DNA of 64,000 nt from Bradyrhizobium sp. Arg816 (GTDB lineage Bacteria; Pseudomonadota; Alphaproteobacteria; Rhizobiales; Xanthobacteraceae): assembly GCF_029989365.1 (NCBI RefSeq), contig NZ_JAPRAQ010000003.1:496001-560000 (forward strand), given 5' to 3'. The position numbers were made by a program, and so were the translations under genes. Below the pieces are notes generated by a model, which had not been told where the DNA came from, did not search any database, and saw only the letters and a list, made by a program, of their open reading frames with translations. Shown here one piece after another: positions 46,175-55,178 of the stretch. Numbering within the stretch: the first letter of the stretch is position 1; the number at the start of each line of letters is the position of its first letter.

Positions 46175-46432
46175 TCATTGGCGATTACCGGGCCAGCGTT
46201 CGTCAGCGGCATGGGCTCGTATCAGGCAGCTGGTCGTCTGCCGGTCGCAGGTGCGCACGCATGTGTTCTGGCGCCCTCGAACGTCACCGGCCCCGCCGGT
46301 GTAGTTGGCACATGTGCCGAGGCAATTTGCGCCTCGATCCTCGCATCGTGCGGCTGTCACTGCTTCGGCCGATGAGGCGAGGAACACTCCGGTGCCGATC
46401 AGGGTGATCGCGTAGAAAAGGTGCCGAGTCAT
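46175..46432 (-). CDS. small secreted cysteine-rich protein
   Basis: 85 residues. A clear signal peptide (MTRHLFYAITLIGTGVFLAS, then SAEA) precedes a mature part of about 60 residues with six Cys: RCEDRGANCLGTCANYTG and NTCVRTCDRQTTSCL. CAGGAGTCACGG before the ATG is a good ribosome site. An upstream extension of the frame is not plausible. The paired Cys suggest a disulfide-stabilised periplasmic or extracellular miniprotein. Function unknown. Confidence 0.75.
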   Translation of the reverse strand: MTRHLFYAITLIGTGVFLASSAEAVTAARCEDRGANCLGTCANYTGGAGDVRGRQNTCVRTCDRQTTSCLIRAHAADERWPGNRQ

Positions 46433-46660
46433 CCGTGACTCCTGAGAAAGACGCGTGGTCTGCTCATTCCGAGAACGACAGCTGCGGGCCCCGTGACCAC
46501 GATGACGAAGCCGTTCTGGATCGAATGCTGCGTTGCATCTTTCATGGTGGTCGAGCACGGCCCATTGATCTGGATCAAGCCCGGCATCAGCGCGCCGGTG
46601 CGGCACCCCGCTCGCCTTGCGAGCGACCCTTTCCGGGAGGAGAGCGGAAGGAGATGAGCG

Positions 46661-49537
46661 CTAGCTCGCCGCTTCCAGCCGCACTTCCGTGAGCAGGCGC
46701 ATCGCCGCATCCGCGTCCATCGGCTCGCCGAAGGCGAAGCCCTGCGCGTATTCGCAGCCCATCTGGTAGAGCTCGACCGCGTCGGAATCGGTCTCGGCGC
46801 CTTCCGCGACCACGTCCATGCCGAGATCATGCGCGAGCGCGATGATCGACTTCAGGATCACCGGACGGGTGCCGCGGTTGGTGGTGCGAACGAAGGACTG
46901 GTCGATCTTGATGGTGTCGAACGGGAAGCGCTGCAGATAGGCCAGCGAGGAATGGCCGGTGCCGAAATCGTCGAGCGACAGTCCGGTGCCGAGCTCGCGG
47001 ATGCGCGTCAGCATCTGGGCTGCGTGCTCCGGGTTCTCCATCACCAGCGATTCCGTCAATTCCAGCTTCAGCGTGCCGCGCGCCACCGAGGAGCGCGACA
47101 GCACGGTGCGGATGTCGTGGATCAGATCGTGGCGCAGCAATTGCCGCGAGGAGACGTTGACGGAGGCGAAGATCGGCTCGCGCGAGCGCATCGCGCGTTG
47201 CCACACCGAAAGCTGCTTTGCGGTTTGATCGAGCACGAACATGCCGAGGTCGACGATCAGGCCGGTTTCTTCCGCGATGCTGATGAATTCCGACGGCGCC
47301 ATGCGTCCGAGCTTCGGATGATCCCAGCGCACCAGCGCCTCGAAGCCGGCGATCGAACGATCCTCCAGCCGTACGATCGGCTGGTACAGGATCGTGAGCT
47401 CCTGCCGCTCGATGGCGCGGCGCAGCTCGCTCTCCAGCGTCAGGCGGTCGGTCTTTCGCGCGCGCATCGCCGGCTTGTAGACGTCGATGCGGTCGCCGCC
47501 GATCCGCTTGGAATGATACATCGCAAGCTCGGCGTCCTTGATGATCTCGTCCGTCAATTGGGTCTGCGGATCGGAGAGCGCCAGCCCGATCGAGGCCGTG
47601 AGAAAAATCTCGCGGTCGTTGAAGGCGATCGGGGCGCGGATGGTCTTGCGGATGGTCTCGGCGAAGGCGGTGATGCGGGCAGGGTCCTGCTCCGAGAGCA
47701 GGATCAGGCCGAACTGGTCGCCGGCAAGCCGCGCCAGCGTGTCCTGCGGCTTCAGGATGCGGGTGAGGCGGCGGGCCAGCGTCAGCAGGATCGAGTCGCC
47801 GACTGCGATGCCGACGGAATCGTTGACCTGCTTGAAGCGGTCGAGGTCGATGACCATCAGCGTCGGCCGTAGCGTCGGCATGGTCTTGGCGAAATGCGCG
47901 ACCGCGCCGAGCCGGTCCATGAACAGTTTGCGGTTGGGCAGGCCGGTGAGGTTGTCATGCACGGAATCGTGCAGCAGGCGCTCCTCGGCGTTGCGCAGCT
48001 CGGTGACATCGGTGAGCGTGCCGACCACGCGCGAGACCTCGCCGTCCGAGCCGACCACCGGGCGCGCCTTCAGCGCGAACCACATGAAATGACCGTCCGG
48101 CGTGCGCAGCCGGAAATCCTGCACCAGGCGGCCGCGGCGCTGGTCGAGCACGCTGTCGAGCGCGGCGCGGAACCGGTCCTGGTCGAGCGGATGCAGCACC
48201 TCGAGCCACGACGCCGCCGGGCCTTCCAGCGTGCCGCGCTTGAGGCCGAGCAGGGCTTCGGTCTCGGGGCTGGTGAACACCTTGTCGGCGGAGACGTCCC
48301 AGTCCCAGATCAGATCGCCGGAGCCGGCCAGCGCCAGCGCGCGCCGCTCGATGTCGGAGACGACGCCGGTGCTGGCGCCGCCGCCGGCGAAGGCGTGCTG
48401 CATCACCGTGAAGCCGATCAGCATCACGATCAGCACGAGGCCGCCGAGCAGCGCCGGGCCGACGATGTCGTTGGTGACGGAGCCCGCGACCGTCATGCCG
48501 GCCGCGACCACCCAGATCACCAGCAGGAACCAGGTCGGGATCAGCAGCACGGCGCGGTCGAAGCCGTGGGTGGAGAGATAGACGATCAGCGCGAAGCCCG
48601 CGAAGGCGATCAGCACCAGCGAGATGCGCGCGATGCCGGACGCCACGGCCGGGTCGAACAAGGCGAGCGCGACGAGGGAGCCGAGGAATGCGAGCCAGCC
48701 GACTGTGATGTGCGAATAGCGCACATGCCATCGACTGAGGTTGAGATAGGCGAACAGGAACACCAGCAGCGTCGCCGCCAAGATCGCTTCACCCGCCGCG
48801 CGCCAGATGCGCTCGGCGTTGTTCGACATGTCGAGCACCTTGCCCCAGAAGCCGAAATCGACGCCGATATAGACCAGCACCGCCCAGGCCAGCGCCGCGG
48901 CGGCCGGGAACATGATGCTGCCCTTCACCACGAACAGGATGGTGAGCACGAGCGCCAAAAGCCCGGAGATGCCGATCACGATGCCCTGGTAGAGCGTGAA
49001 GGAGTTGACCTTGTCCTTGTAGGACTCGGGCTCCCACAGATAGAGCTGCGGCAGCTTGTCGGTGCGCAACTCCGCGACAAAGGTGACGACGGCGCCGGGA
49101 TCGAGTGTGATGCGGAACACGTCGGCCGTCGCGCTCTCCTGGCGCTCCGGGCGGTCGCCGATCGAGGGCGTGATGGTCGCGATGCGCGACAGCCCGAGGT
49201 CGGGCCACAGCAGGCCCGACGAGACGATGCGGTAATGCGGGGCGACGATTAGGCGGTCGAGCTGGTCGTCGGTGTTGTTGGCGAGCGCGAACACCACCCA
49301 GTTCTGCCCGCCCTCGCGGGCGCGCACCTCGATGCGGCGGACGATGCCGTCGGTGCCGGGTGCGGTCGAGACTTGGATGCGATCGGCGTCACTGCGCTGA
49401 TGCTCGAGCACGCCGGTGAGGTCGATCGCGGGCGCGTCGCCACGGACGCTGACGGCATCCAGCGCGCGCGCCGGGCACGCGGCGACGAGAATCATGAGGC
49501 CCAGCGCTATGGGCGCGAGGCACCTGATCAGACGCAA
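46661..49537 (-). CDS. 7TM-sensor PAS-GGDEF-EAL protein, probable c-di-GMP phosphodiesterase
   Basis: 958 residues. A signal peptide leads to a periplasmic 7TMR-DISM-like beta domain (about 30-175) and seven membrane helices (about 180-390). A PAS domain (about 395-525), a GGDEF domain (about 530-690) and an EAL domain (about 705-950) follow. The cyclase motif reads LAGDQF instead of GGDEF, so that domain is probably inactive or regulatory. EAL catalytic parts are intact: GFEALVRW, LELTESLVMEN, DDFGTGHSSL and AEGAET. The frame starts at TTG with GGAG before it. The first ATG, 14 codons in, is inside the signal peptide. Confidence 0.9.
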   Translation of the reverse strand: MRLIRCLAPIALGLMILVAACPARALDAVSVRGDAPAIDLTGVLEHQRSDADRIQVSTAPGTDGIVRRIEVRAREGGQNWVVFALANNTDDQLDRLIVAPHYRIVSSGLLWPDLGLSRIATITPSIGDRPERQESATADVFRITLDPGAVVTFVAELRTDKLPQLYLWEPESYKDKVNSFTLYQGIVIGISGLLALVLTILFVVKGSIMFPAAAALAWAVLVYIGVDFGFWGKVLDMSNNAERIWRAAGEAILAATLLVFLFAYLNLSRWHVRYSHITVGWLAFLGSLVALALFDPAVASGIARISLVLIAFAGFALIVYLSTHGFDRAVLLIPTWFLLVIWVVAAGMTVAGSVTNDIVGPALLGGLVLIVMLIGFTVMQHAFAGGGASTGVVSDIERRALALAGSGDLIWDWDVSADKVFTSPETEALLGLKRGTLEGPAASWLEVLHPLDQDRFRAALDSVLDQRRGRLVQDFRLRTPDGHFMWFALKARPVVGSDGEVSRVVGTLTDVTELRNAEERLLHDSVHDNLTGLPNRKLFMDRLGAVAHFAKTMPTLRPTLMVIDLDRFKQVNDSVGIAVGDSILLTLARRLTRILKPQDTLARLAGDQFGLILLSEQDPARITAFAETIRKTIRAPIAFNDREIFLTASIGLALSDPQTQLTDEIIKDAELAMYHSKRIGGDRIDVYKPAMRARKTDRLTLESELRRAIERQELTILYQPIVRLEDRSIAGFEALVRWDHPKLGRMAPSEFISIAEETGLIVDLGMFVLDQTAKQLSVWQRAMRSREPIFASVNVSSRQLLRHDLIHDIRTVLSRSSVARGTLKLELTESLVMENPEHAAQMLTRIRELGTGLSLDDFGTGHSSLAYLQRFPFDTIKIDQSFVRTTNRGTRPVILKSIIALAHDLGMDVVAEGAETDSDAVELYQMGCEYAQGFAFGEPMDADAAMRLLTEVRLEAAS

Positions 49538-49691
49538 GGTCGGTTCTCCGCGTTCGACGCAAACTCTTCAGTGCAGGATGGTCAGTGCAAGGCGTTTTCC
49601 GAACGGAACAAGATGGTTCGGCGCGTCGCGATAGATGCCACGAAAGCGAGGAAAATCAAAGGGTTTCCGCCGTGCCCCATGGGCCGTTGGC

Positions 49692-50690
49692 CTAGACCTC
49701 CAACACAATTTTGCCAATATGTGCCGAGGTCTCCATGCGCCGGTGCGCGTCGGATGCCTTTTCCAGCGGGAAACTGCTGTCCATCAGCGGCTTGACGCGG
49801 CCTTCGCGCAACAGCGGCATCACTTTCGCCTCGATTGCGGCCACCATCGCCGCCTTGTCCGCATTACTACGGGGGCGCAGCGTCGAGCCGGTATGGGTCA
49901 GGCGCTTCACCATCACCTTGGCGATGTTGACGCTGACCTTGGGGTCGTTGAGGGTTGCGATCTGCACGATGCGGCCGTCGACCGCGGCGGCATCATAGTT
50001 GCGGTCCACATATTCGCCGGCGACCATGTCGAGGATCAAATTGGCGCCGGTATTGTTCGTCTCCGCCTTGACCACGGCGACGAAGTCTTCGGTCTTGTAA
50101 TTGATGGCGCGGTCGGCCCCGAGCTTGAGGCAGGCATCGATCTTGTCCTGCGATCCCACGGTGACGAACACTTTCGCGCCGAACGCTTTCGCAAGCTGGA
50201 TCGCCATGGTGCCGATGCCGGAGGAGCCGCCATGGATCAGCAGCGTCTCGCCGGCCTTCAGGCCGCCGCGCTCGAACACGTTGTGCCAGACCGTCATCAG
50301 GGTTTCCGGCAGCGCGCCGGCTTCCTTGATCGACAGCGCCGGCGGCACGCTCATCGCCTGGGCGTCCTGCGCGATGCAGTACTGCGCATAACCGCCGCCG
50401 GCGACCAGCGACATCACCTTGTCGCCGACCTTATGCCGTTTGGCGTTGCTGCCGACCGCCACCACTTCGCCGGCGATCTCGAGCCCCGGCAGGTCGCTGG
50501 CGCCGGGCGGCGGCGGATAGGCGCCGGAGCGCTGCGCCACGTCGGGCCGGTTGACGCCCGCGGCCTGTACCTTGACCAGGATCTCGTCGGGACCGGGCTG
50601 CGGAACGGCACGTTGTTCCGGCACCAGCACCTCCGGTCCACCGGGCTTGGAGATGGCGACCACGGTCATTTGCGCGGGCAGCTTGTCCAT
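49692..50690 (-). CDS. NAD(P)H:quinone oxidoreductase, zinc-independent MDR family
   Basis: 332 residues. The N-terminal GroES-like domain has QAAGVNRPDVAQRSGAYPPP and PGLEIAGEV. The Rossmann part has LIHGGSSGIGTMAIQLAKAF and FVTVGSQDKI. The lack of structural zinc cysteines fits the quinone reductase/zeta-crystallin subgroup. AAGGA lies seven bases before the ATG. It is divergent from the DUF1192 gene. Confidence 0.93.
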   Translation of the reverse strand: MDKLPAQMTVVAISKPGGPEVLVPEQRAVPQPGPDEILVKVQAAGVNRPDVAQRSGAYPPPPGASDLPGLEIAGEVVAVGSNAKRHKVGDKVMSLVAGGGYAQYCIAQDAQAMSVPPALSIKEAGALPETLMTVWHNVFERGGLKAGETLLIHGGSSGIGTMAIQLAKAFGAKVFVTVGSQDKIDACLKLGADRAINYKTEDFVAVVKAETNNTGANLILDMVAGEYVDRNYDAAAVDGRIVQIATLNDPKVSVNIAKVMVKRLTHTGSTLRPRSNADKAAMVAAIEAKVMPLLREGRVKPLMDSSFPLEKASDAHRRMETSAHIGKIVLEV

Positions 50691-50803
50691 GATGTGTCCT
50701 TGAGCAAAGGTGCGGGATGAAACGAGGCCCTTTGCTTAGCCAGCGTGGTGCACGCTGGCAACCGCTTCAGCCATGTGCCCGCGCGAACGCAGGAGGAACG
50801 ACG

Positions 50804-50995
50804 ATGGCGACGGAAGACGACGACCGCCCGCGCAAGAAGATCAGCCATGAAATCGGACAGGATCTCTCACTGTTGTCGGTGGAGGAACTGACCGAGCGCG
50901 TGGCGCTGCTCAACACCGAGATCGCAAGGCTCGAGGAAGCCGCCACCAAGAAGCGCGCCTCGCGCAATGCGGCGGATAGTTTCTTCAAGAAGTAG
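50804..50995 (+). CDS. DUF1192 small protein
   Basis: 63 residues with a charged N-terminus and the helical LLSVEELTERVALLNTEIAR, then LEEA segment that defines DUF1192, ending SFFKK. It is found across alphaproteobacteria and its role is unknown. AGGAGG lies eight bases before the ATG at 50804, which settles the start against longer open sequence upstream. Confidence 0.9.
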   Translation: MATEDDDRPRKKISHEIGQDLSLLSVEELTERVALLNTEIARLEEAATKKRASRNAADSFFKK

Positions 50996-51029
50996 ACGGC
51001 CACCTCACAGGTTCGAGGGCTAGGCGAAA

Positions 51030-51138
51030 TCCTCGTCCTGAGGAGACCGCGTAGCGGTCGTCTCGAAGGATGGCCGCGGGCGATAGCGGGGCCTGCATGG
51101 TTCGAGACGCGCGCGGTGCGCGCTCCTCACCATGAGGG
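51030..51138. repeat. CCTCGTCCTGAGGAG...CTCCTCACCATGAGGG repeat
   Basis: Contains GACCGCGTAGCGGTCGTCTC and CTCGAAGGATGGCC, then GCCTGCATGGTTCGAGACGC and GCGCGGTGCGCGCTCCTCAC. This arrangement of small hairpins is a familiar bradyrhizobial intergenic repeat. Confidence 0.75.
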
Positions 51139-51261
51139 GTGAGTCAATCGCCCACTGCGCCGAGTTTGTTCCCGCCGCGCACTCGGCCAGTGACCGACAT
51201 GGCTAACGAACTCTCAAAAAATTAGCTCGTTTACTTCCAATTAAGCTTTCGGGTTTATGAC

Positions 51262-51365
51262 TGGAACTGTCCTCGTTTGGACACCGAGTGGCTCCTGTCC
51301 ACTCTGTTTGACGCCTCCCTGTTATCAACTTTCAAAGCCGCCGGTCTCCGGCGGCTCTTTTTTTT
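51262..51365 (+). ncRNA. candidate trans-acting small RNA with anti-Shine-Dalgarno loops (alpha-r8/MmgR-like)
   Basis: About 104 nt. Hairpin 1 is TGTCC-TCGTTT-GGACA (51268-51283). Hairpin 2 is GAGTGG-CTCCTGT-CCACTC (51286-51304), with CUCC in the loop. An unpaired stretch with CCUCCCU (51314-51320) follows. The 8-bp terminator stem GCCGCCGG/CCGGCGGC (51337-51355) has a TCT loop and is followed by TC and eight T residues. No credible protein is encoded. A weak -35/-10 pair (TTTACT, 18 bp, TTTATG) lies at 51230-51259. The layout, with a single-stranded CCUCCCU before a strong terminator, resembles the rhizobial alpha-r8 (MmgR) family. The family name is tentative. Confidence 0.72.
51337..51365 (+). 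terminator. Rho-independent terminator of the small RNA
   Basis: Perfect 8-bp GCCGCCGG/CCGGCGGC stem, three-base loop and a run of eight T. It is not next to a coding-gene stop on the plus strand (DUF1192 ends 340 bp upstream), which is why a separate RNA gene is inferred. Confidence 0.88.
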
Positions 51366-51525
51366 CCATTTTTGCGTCTCGTTCTGGTTGAATTCCGAGG
51401 AAGGACCCGCGGAAACCATATCCGTGCTTGTCGCTGGACTCCGCGTCCCGCCCGCGCAATGATTTGTTCATCATAAGCCGGCGCCAAAGCCGGGTGGGTA
51501 AACAGTTGCGTAAGGGGCGTTAACC

Positions 51526-52035
51526 ATGGAACGTTTGCAAGCCGAAGGTGCTCTCGTTCAACTCAGCGAGCGGTTCACCAATTCTGCGGCGTTCGGCGTC
51601 CTGTTCCGGGAGGGCATGGACCTGGTGGAAGAGACCGCCGCCTATCTCGACGGCGCCGGCCGCACCGAGGCCAAGGCGCTCGACCGCGCCGTCAGCCTCA
51701 CCTATGCGACCGAGAGCATGCGTCTGACCACCCGCCTGATGCAGCTTGCTTCGTGGCTGCTGCTGCACCGCGCGGTGAAGGAAGGCGAGATGACGCTGAG
51801 CCAGGCCAATCGTGAGAAGACCAAGGTCAAGCTCACCGCCGCCGATCCCGGCCCGTCCGACACCGTCGAGAAGCTGCCCTCGCAACTCCAGGACCTGATC
51901 CATCGCTCGATGAGCCTTCAGACCCGCGTGCGCCGCCTCGACACCACCATCCACACCCCGGCGGTCGAATACGTGGCGATCGGCAATCCGCTGGTGCCGC
52001 AGCTCAACGCGCTGAAGGCCGCGTTCGAGCGGTAA
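51526..52035 (+). CDS. DUF1465 family protein
   Basis: 169 residues, highly helical. FTNSAAFGVLFREGMDLVEE, then TAAYLDG, AVSLTYATESMRLTTRLMQL and a late NPLVPQLNAL stretch match DUF1465. The family is confined to alphaproteobacteria and is often called a regulator of CtrA degradation-type or hypothetical protein. I cannot assign a specific function. GTTAACC overlaps the start codon region but is not a full CtrA box. Confidence 0.88.
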   Translation: MERLQAEGALVQLSERFTNSAAFGVLFREGMDLVEETAAYLDGAGRTEAKALDRAVSLTYATESMRLTTRLMQLASWLLLHRAVKEGEMTLSQANREKTKVKLTAADPGPSDTVEKLPSQLQDLIHRSMSLQTRVRRLDTTIHTPAVEYVAIGNPLVPQLNALKAAFER

Positions 52036-52063
52036 GCGCAGAGGTGCCGTAGTCACAGCTCTC

Positions 52064-52157
52064 GTAGGGTGGGCAAAGGCGCAAAGCGCCGTGCCCACCA
52101 TTTTGCTTTCCGGATCGTAGAAAGGATGGTGGGCACGCTTCGCTTTGCCCACCCTAC
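52064..52157. repeat. GTAGGGTGGGCAAAGGCGCA...TTTGCCCACCCTAC repeat
   Basis: Long inverted repeat with arms GTAGGGTGGGCAAAG and CTTTGCCCACCCTAC and inner GTGCCCACCAT/ATGGTGGGCAC. A familiar bacterial intergenic palindrome between convergent genes. Confidence 0.85.
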
Positions 52158-52174
52158 AGGTCTCGCCACAAACA

Positions 52175-52204
52175 AAAACGCCCCCGGTCTCCCGGGGGCG
52201 TTTT
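52175..52204. terminator. bidirectional terminator between DUF1465 and rpmE
   Basis: CGCCCCCGG/CCGGGGGCG stem with a TCTC loop, preceded by AAAA and followed by TTTT. It can end both the plus-strand DUF1465 transcript and the minus-strand rpmE transcript. Confidence 0.85.
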
Positions 52205-52227
52205 CGTCACCAGCCTTGTGGGCCGGA

Positions 52228-52455
52228 TCAATCCTTTTTGAGAAAGCCCGAAAACTTCTTCTGGAAGCGCGAGACGCGGCCGCCGCGATCCATCAGCTGG
52301 GCGTTGCCGCCGGTCCAGGCCGGGTGCGACTTCGGGTCGATGTCGAGGTTCAGCGTGTCGCCTTCCTTGCCCCAGGTGGAGCGGGTCAGGTACTCGGTTC
52401 CGTCGGTCATCACGACCTTAATCGTATGATAATTCGGATGAATTTCGGCTTTCAT
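52228..52455 (-). CDS. rpmE: 50S ribosomal protein L31
   Basis: 75 residues. [27 protein letters not shown] and [11 protein letters not shown] are L31 features. The zinc-binding CxxC and second Cys pair of the C-plus form are absent. This is the usual state in rhizobia for their only L31 gene, so it need not be a zinc-starvation copy. It has its own terminator downstream. Confidence 0.97.
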   Translation of the reverse strand: MKAEIHPNYHTIKVVMTDGTEYLTRSTWGKEGDTLNLDIDPKSHPAWTGGNAQLMDRGGRVSRFQKKFSGFLKKD

Positions 52456-52656
52456 GGCAATTCCTCGGGCGCCCGGCGCCTGTCTTGAGTGGCTATCGAA
52501 TGACGGATTTGGCGGGGTCTATACCCCACAGGCCCCTTTAAAACAAGCCATTGTGGGCACACGAGAACCGGGCCGTCCCCTAAGGGACATCCCGGATTTG
52601 CCACTCCCCCTGCAGCGGCCTATGTGGAGTTAATCTGTCTCCTTGGGTCCGATCTC

Positions 52657-54501
52657 ATGAGCGCTGTGGAACGGCTTGACGACCAGTACCGCGACGAGCG
52701 CGCCGGGCCTGAGGCCCCGTCGATCGAAGCCGAGTTGATCGAGGCGCCGGCGAAGAGCCGCGCCAAGCTGCGGCCGCTGCTGGCGCTCGCGCCCTATGTG
52801 GCCCGCTATCGCGGCCGCGCGGCGCTCGCTTTCGTCGCGCTCACGGTCGCGGCGCTGACCACGCTGCTGGTGCCGGTCGCTGTGCGCAGGATGATCGATT
52901 TCGGCCTGACGCCGGAAGGCATCGCGCTGATCAACAGCTACTTCTCGGTGATGATCGCGGTGGTCGCCGTGCTCGCGCTTGCCAGCGCCTCGCGATACTA
53001 CCTCGTGATGACGATCGGCGAGCGCATCGTCGCCGACCTCCGGCGCGACGTCTTCGCCCATCTGCTCTCGCTCTCGCCGGCCTTCTTCGATTCCGCGCGC
53101 AGCGGTGAGCTGGTGTCGCGGCTCACGGCCGACACCACCCAGATCAAGTCCGCGGTCGGCGCCTCCGTCTCGATCGCGCTGCGCAATCTCATGATGTTCT
53201 TCGGCGCGGCGGCGATGATGGTGATCACCAGCCCGCGCCTCTCCGGCTTCGTGCTGCTCGCCATTCCCCTGATCGTGCTGCCGCTGGTCGCGTTCGGGCG
53301 CTGGGTGCGGCGTCTGTCGCGCAATGCGCAGGACACGCTGGCCGATGCTTCGGCCTATGCGGGCGAGCTGGTCGGCGCCATCCGCACCGTGCAGGCCTAT
53401 ACCAGCGAAGGGCTCGCCGAGAAGCGTTTTGGCGGCGAGGTCGAGCAGGCCTATGAGGCCGCGCGCACGTCCACGCAGGCCCGCGCCGTGCTCACCGCCA
53501 TCATCATCTTCATCGTGTTCGCAAGCGTGGTCGCGATCCTCTGGATCGGCTCGCATGACGTCCTGATCGGCACGATCTCGCCGGGCCGGCTCGGCCAGTT
53601 CGTGCTCTATGCGGCCTTCGCCGCGGCGGGCCTCGGCCAGCTCAGCGAGGTCTGGGGCGAAGTCTCGGCCGCCTCCGGCGCCGCCGAGCGCCTGTTCGAG
53701 ATCCTGCATGTGCAGCCCGAGATCACCGCGCCGGCGTCACCGCGCGCGCTGCCGGTGCCGGCGCGCGGCGAGGTCGGCTTCGACCAGGTCAGCTTCGCTT
53801 ATCCGGCGCGGCCAAACGTCAATGTGCTCGATGCCGTGTCGTTCACCGTGCGCCCCGGCGAGAAGGTCGCGATCGTCGGCCCGTCAGGCGCCGGCAAGAG
53901 CACCATCTTTCATCTCCTGCTGCGCTTCTACGACCCGCGGGGCGGCGCGATCTCCCTCGACGGCGTGCCGGTCAAATCCGCCGACCCGCGCGATTTCCGC
54001 TTGCGCATCGCACTCGTGCCGCAGGAATCCAACGTGTTTGCCGCCAGCGCCCGCGAGAACATCCGTTTCGGCCGGCCCGATGCGACCGATGCCGAGGTCG
54101 AGCGTGCGGCCGAGCTCGCGCACGCCGCCGAATTCATCCGCCGCCTGCCCGAAGGTTTTGACGCTCCGCTCGGCGAGCGCGGCGTCACGCTGTCCGGCGG
54201 CCAGCGCCAGCGCATCGCGATCGCCCGCGCCATCCTGCGCGATGCGCCGCTCTTGCTGCTCGATGAGGCCACCTCCGCGCTCGATGCCGAAAGCGAGACG
54301 CTGGTGCAGACCGCGCTGGAAGAGCTGATGCGCCACCGCACCACGCTGGTGATCGCACATCGTCTTGCCACCGTGCTGTCCTGCGATCGCATCCTGGTGA
54401 TGGACCATGGCAAGATCGTCGAGCAGGGCACGCATGCCGAGCTCGTTGCTGCGAACGGGCTTTATGCGCGGCTGGCGAGGCTGCAGTTCGAGGGCGCGTG
54501 A
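52657..54501 (+). CDS. ABC exporter half-transporter (MsbA/LmrA-like, fused permease-ATPase)
   Basis: 614 residues. Six-helix exporter membrane domain (about 50-345), then ATPase with Walker [10 protein letters not shown] near residue 410, signature [15 protein letters not shown] near 515 and Walker [13 protein letters not shown]. Works as a homodimer. The substrate is unknown, possibly a lipid or drug. ATG at 52657 gives [10 protein letters not shown]. An in-frame ATG 11 codons upstream (52624) is an alternative, and neither has a clear ribosome site. Confidence 0.92.
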   Translation: MSAVERLDDQYRDERAGPEAPSIEAELIEAPAKSRAKLRPLLALAPYVARYRGRAALAFVALTVAALTTLLVPVAVRRMIDFGLTPEGIALINSYFSVMIAVVAVLALASASRYYLVMTIGERIVADLRRDVFAHLLSLSPAFFDSARSGELVSRLTADTTQIKSAVGASVSIALRNLMMFFGAAAMMVITSPRLSGFVLLAIPLIVLPLVAFGRWVRRLSRNAQDTLADASAYAGELVGAIRTVQAYTSEGLAEKRFGGEVEQAYEAARTSTQARAVLTAIIIFIVFASVVAILWIGSHDVLIGTISPGRLGQFVLYAAFAAAGLGQLSEVWGEVSAASGAAERLFEILHVQPEITAPASPRALPVPARGEVGFDQVSFAYPARPNVNVLDAVSFTVRPGEKVAIVGPSGAGKSTIFHLLLRFYDPRGGAISLDGVPVKSADPRDFRLRIALVPQESNVFAASARENIRFGRPDATDAEVERAAELAHAAEFIRRLPEGFDAPLGERGVTLSGGQRQRIAIARAILRDAPLLLLDEATSALDAESETLVQTALEELMRHRTTLVIAHRLATVLSCDRILVMDHGKIVEQGTHAELVAANGLYARLARLQFEGA

Positions 54502-54529
54502 GGCGTCCCGCCTGCTGCCTCATTCACGG

Positions 54530-54704
54530 TGTCATCGCCCGCGAAAGCGGGCGATCCAGTATTCCAGAGACAATAGTGAGATTCGGAGAAGTCGCGGCGT
54601 ACTGGATGATGCCTCGGTCCCGGCTCCGCCAAGGCTACGCGGGGCCACAAGCTCGCTCGGCCGCCGAAGCTTCAGCGAAGGCGGCAAGCCCGGGGCACGA
54701 CAGC
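54530..54704. repeat. divergent and longer copy of the TGTCAT...CCAGTA repeat, copy 4
   Basis: TGTCATCGCCCGCGAAAGCG hairpin, CCAGTATTCCAGAGA, then GGCGTACTGGATGATG, followed by a coding-like stretch of hairpins ending CCCGGGGCACGACAGC. It shares the outer logic of the copies at 15431, 29744 and 34263 but is rearranged. Confidence 0.65.
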
Positions 54705-54731
54705 GGAGGGTGGGGCTGGCAGCAAACCTCG

Positions 54732-55178
54732 TCACGCCCGCCATTCCATCTTCAGCACCGGCCGTCCCGAGGTCGGGTTCAAATCCTCGCCGGCATGCGC
54801 AAAGCCGTTGCGCTCGTAGAAGCGGATGGCGCGGGCATTGTCCTTGTTGACGAGCAGCGTGATGCCTGACGGTGACAGGCGCTTGGCCTCATCCACCAGC
54901 AGCCTCGCCGCATCCGAGCCCCAGTGCGCGGGATCGACCACGAGCTGGTCGAGATAGCCATCGCCGTCGATGGTGACGAAGCCGGCCAGCACGCCCTCCG
55001 CTTCCGCGACCACGATCGAGGCTTTCGGCACCAGATCCTTGCGCCAGCGCTGGCGCCACCAGTCCAGCCGCGCGGCGAAATCGATCTGCGGATAGGCCTG
55101 CTGCCAGGTGCGATGCCAGAGGTCGATCGCGGCGGCTTCGTCCTCGGGGCGGTAGGGGCGGAGGTGGAGGGCGCTCAC
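54732..55178 (-). CDS. GNAT family N-acetyltransferase
   Basis: 148 residues. N-terminal LRPYRPEDEAAAIDLWHRTW, then GFVTIDGDGYLDQLVVDPAH and a YERNGFAH segment near the C-terminus form the GNAT acetyl-CoA fold. The acetyl acceptor is unknown. GTG start overlaps the stop codon of the OmpA-like gene by one base (TAGTG), so it is translationally coupled to the envelope pair. Confidence 0.9.
   Translation of the reverse strand: MSALHLRPYRPEDEAAAIDLWHRTWQQAYPQIDFAARLDWWRQRWRKDLVPKASIVVAEAEGVLAGFVTIDGDGYLDQLVVDPAHWGSDAARLLVDEAKRLSPSGITLLVNKDNARAIRFYERNGFAHAGEDLNPTSGRPVLKMEWRA

Larger units (their letters stand above)
50996..51525. other. 530-bp region: repeat plus a small-RNA gene
   Basis: Between DUF1192 and DUF1465. 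The left third is a repeat (51030-51138). The centre is an AT-rich promoter-like stretch followed by the small RNA at about 51262-51365. The rest (51366-51525) is the probable DUF1465 promoter. A short open frame over 51277-51462 crosses the terminator and is not believed. Confidence 0.7.

Noticed and set aside
51277..51462. 61-codon open frame in the DUF1192-DUF1465 gap
   Set aside because: It crosses the small-RNA hairpins and the T8 terminator, and has no ribosome site.
51500..51530. CtrA binding site at the DUF1465 start
   Set aside because: Only one GTTAAC half-site. The second half GTAA has the wrong spacing.
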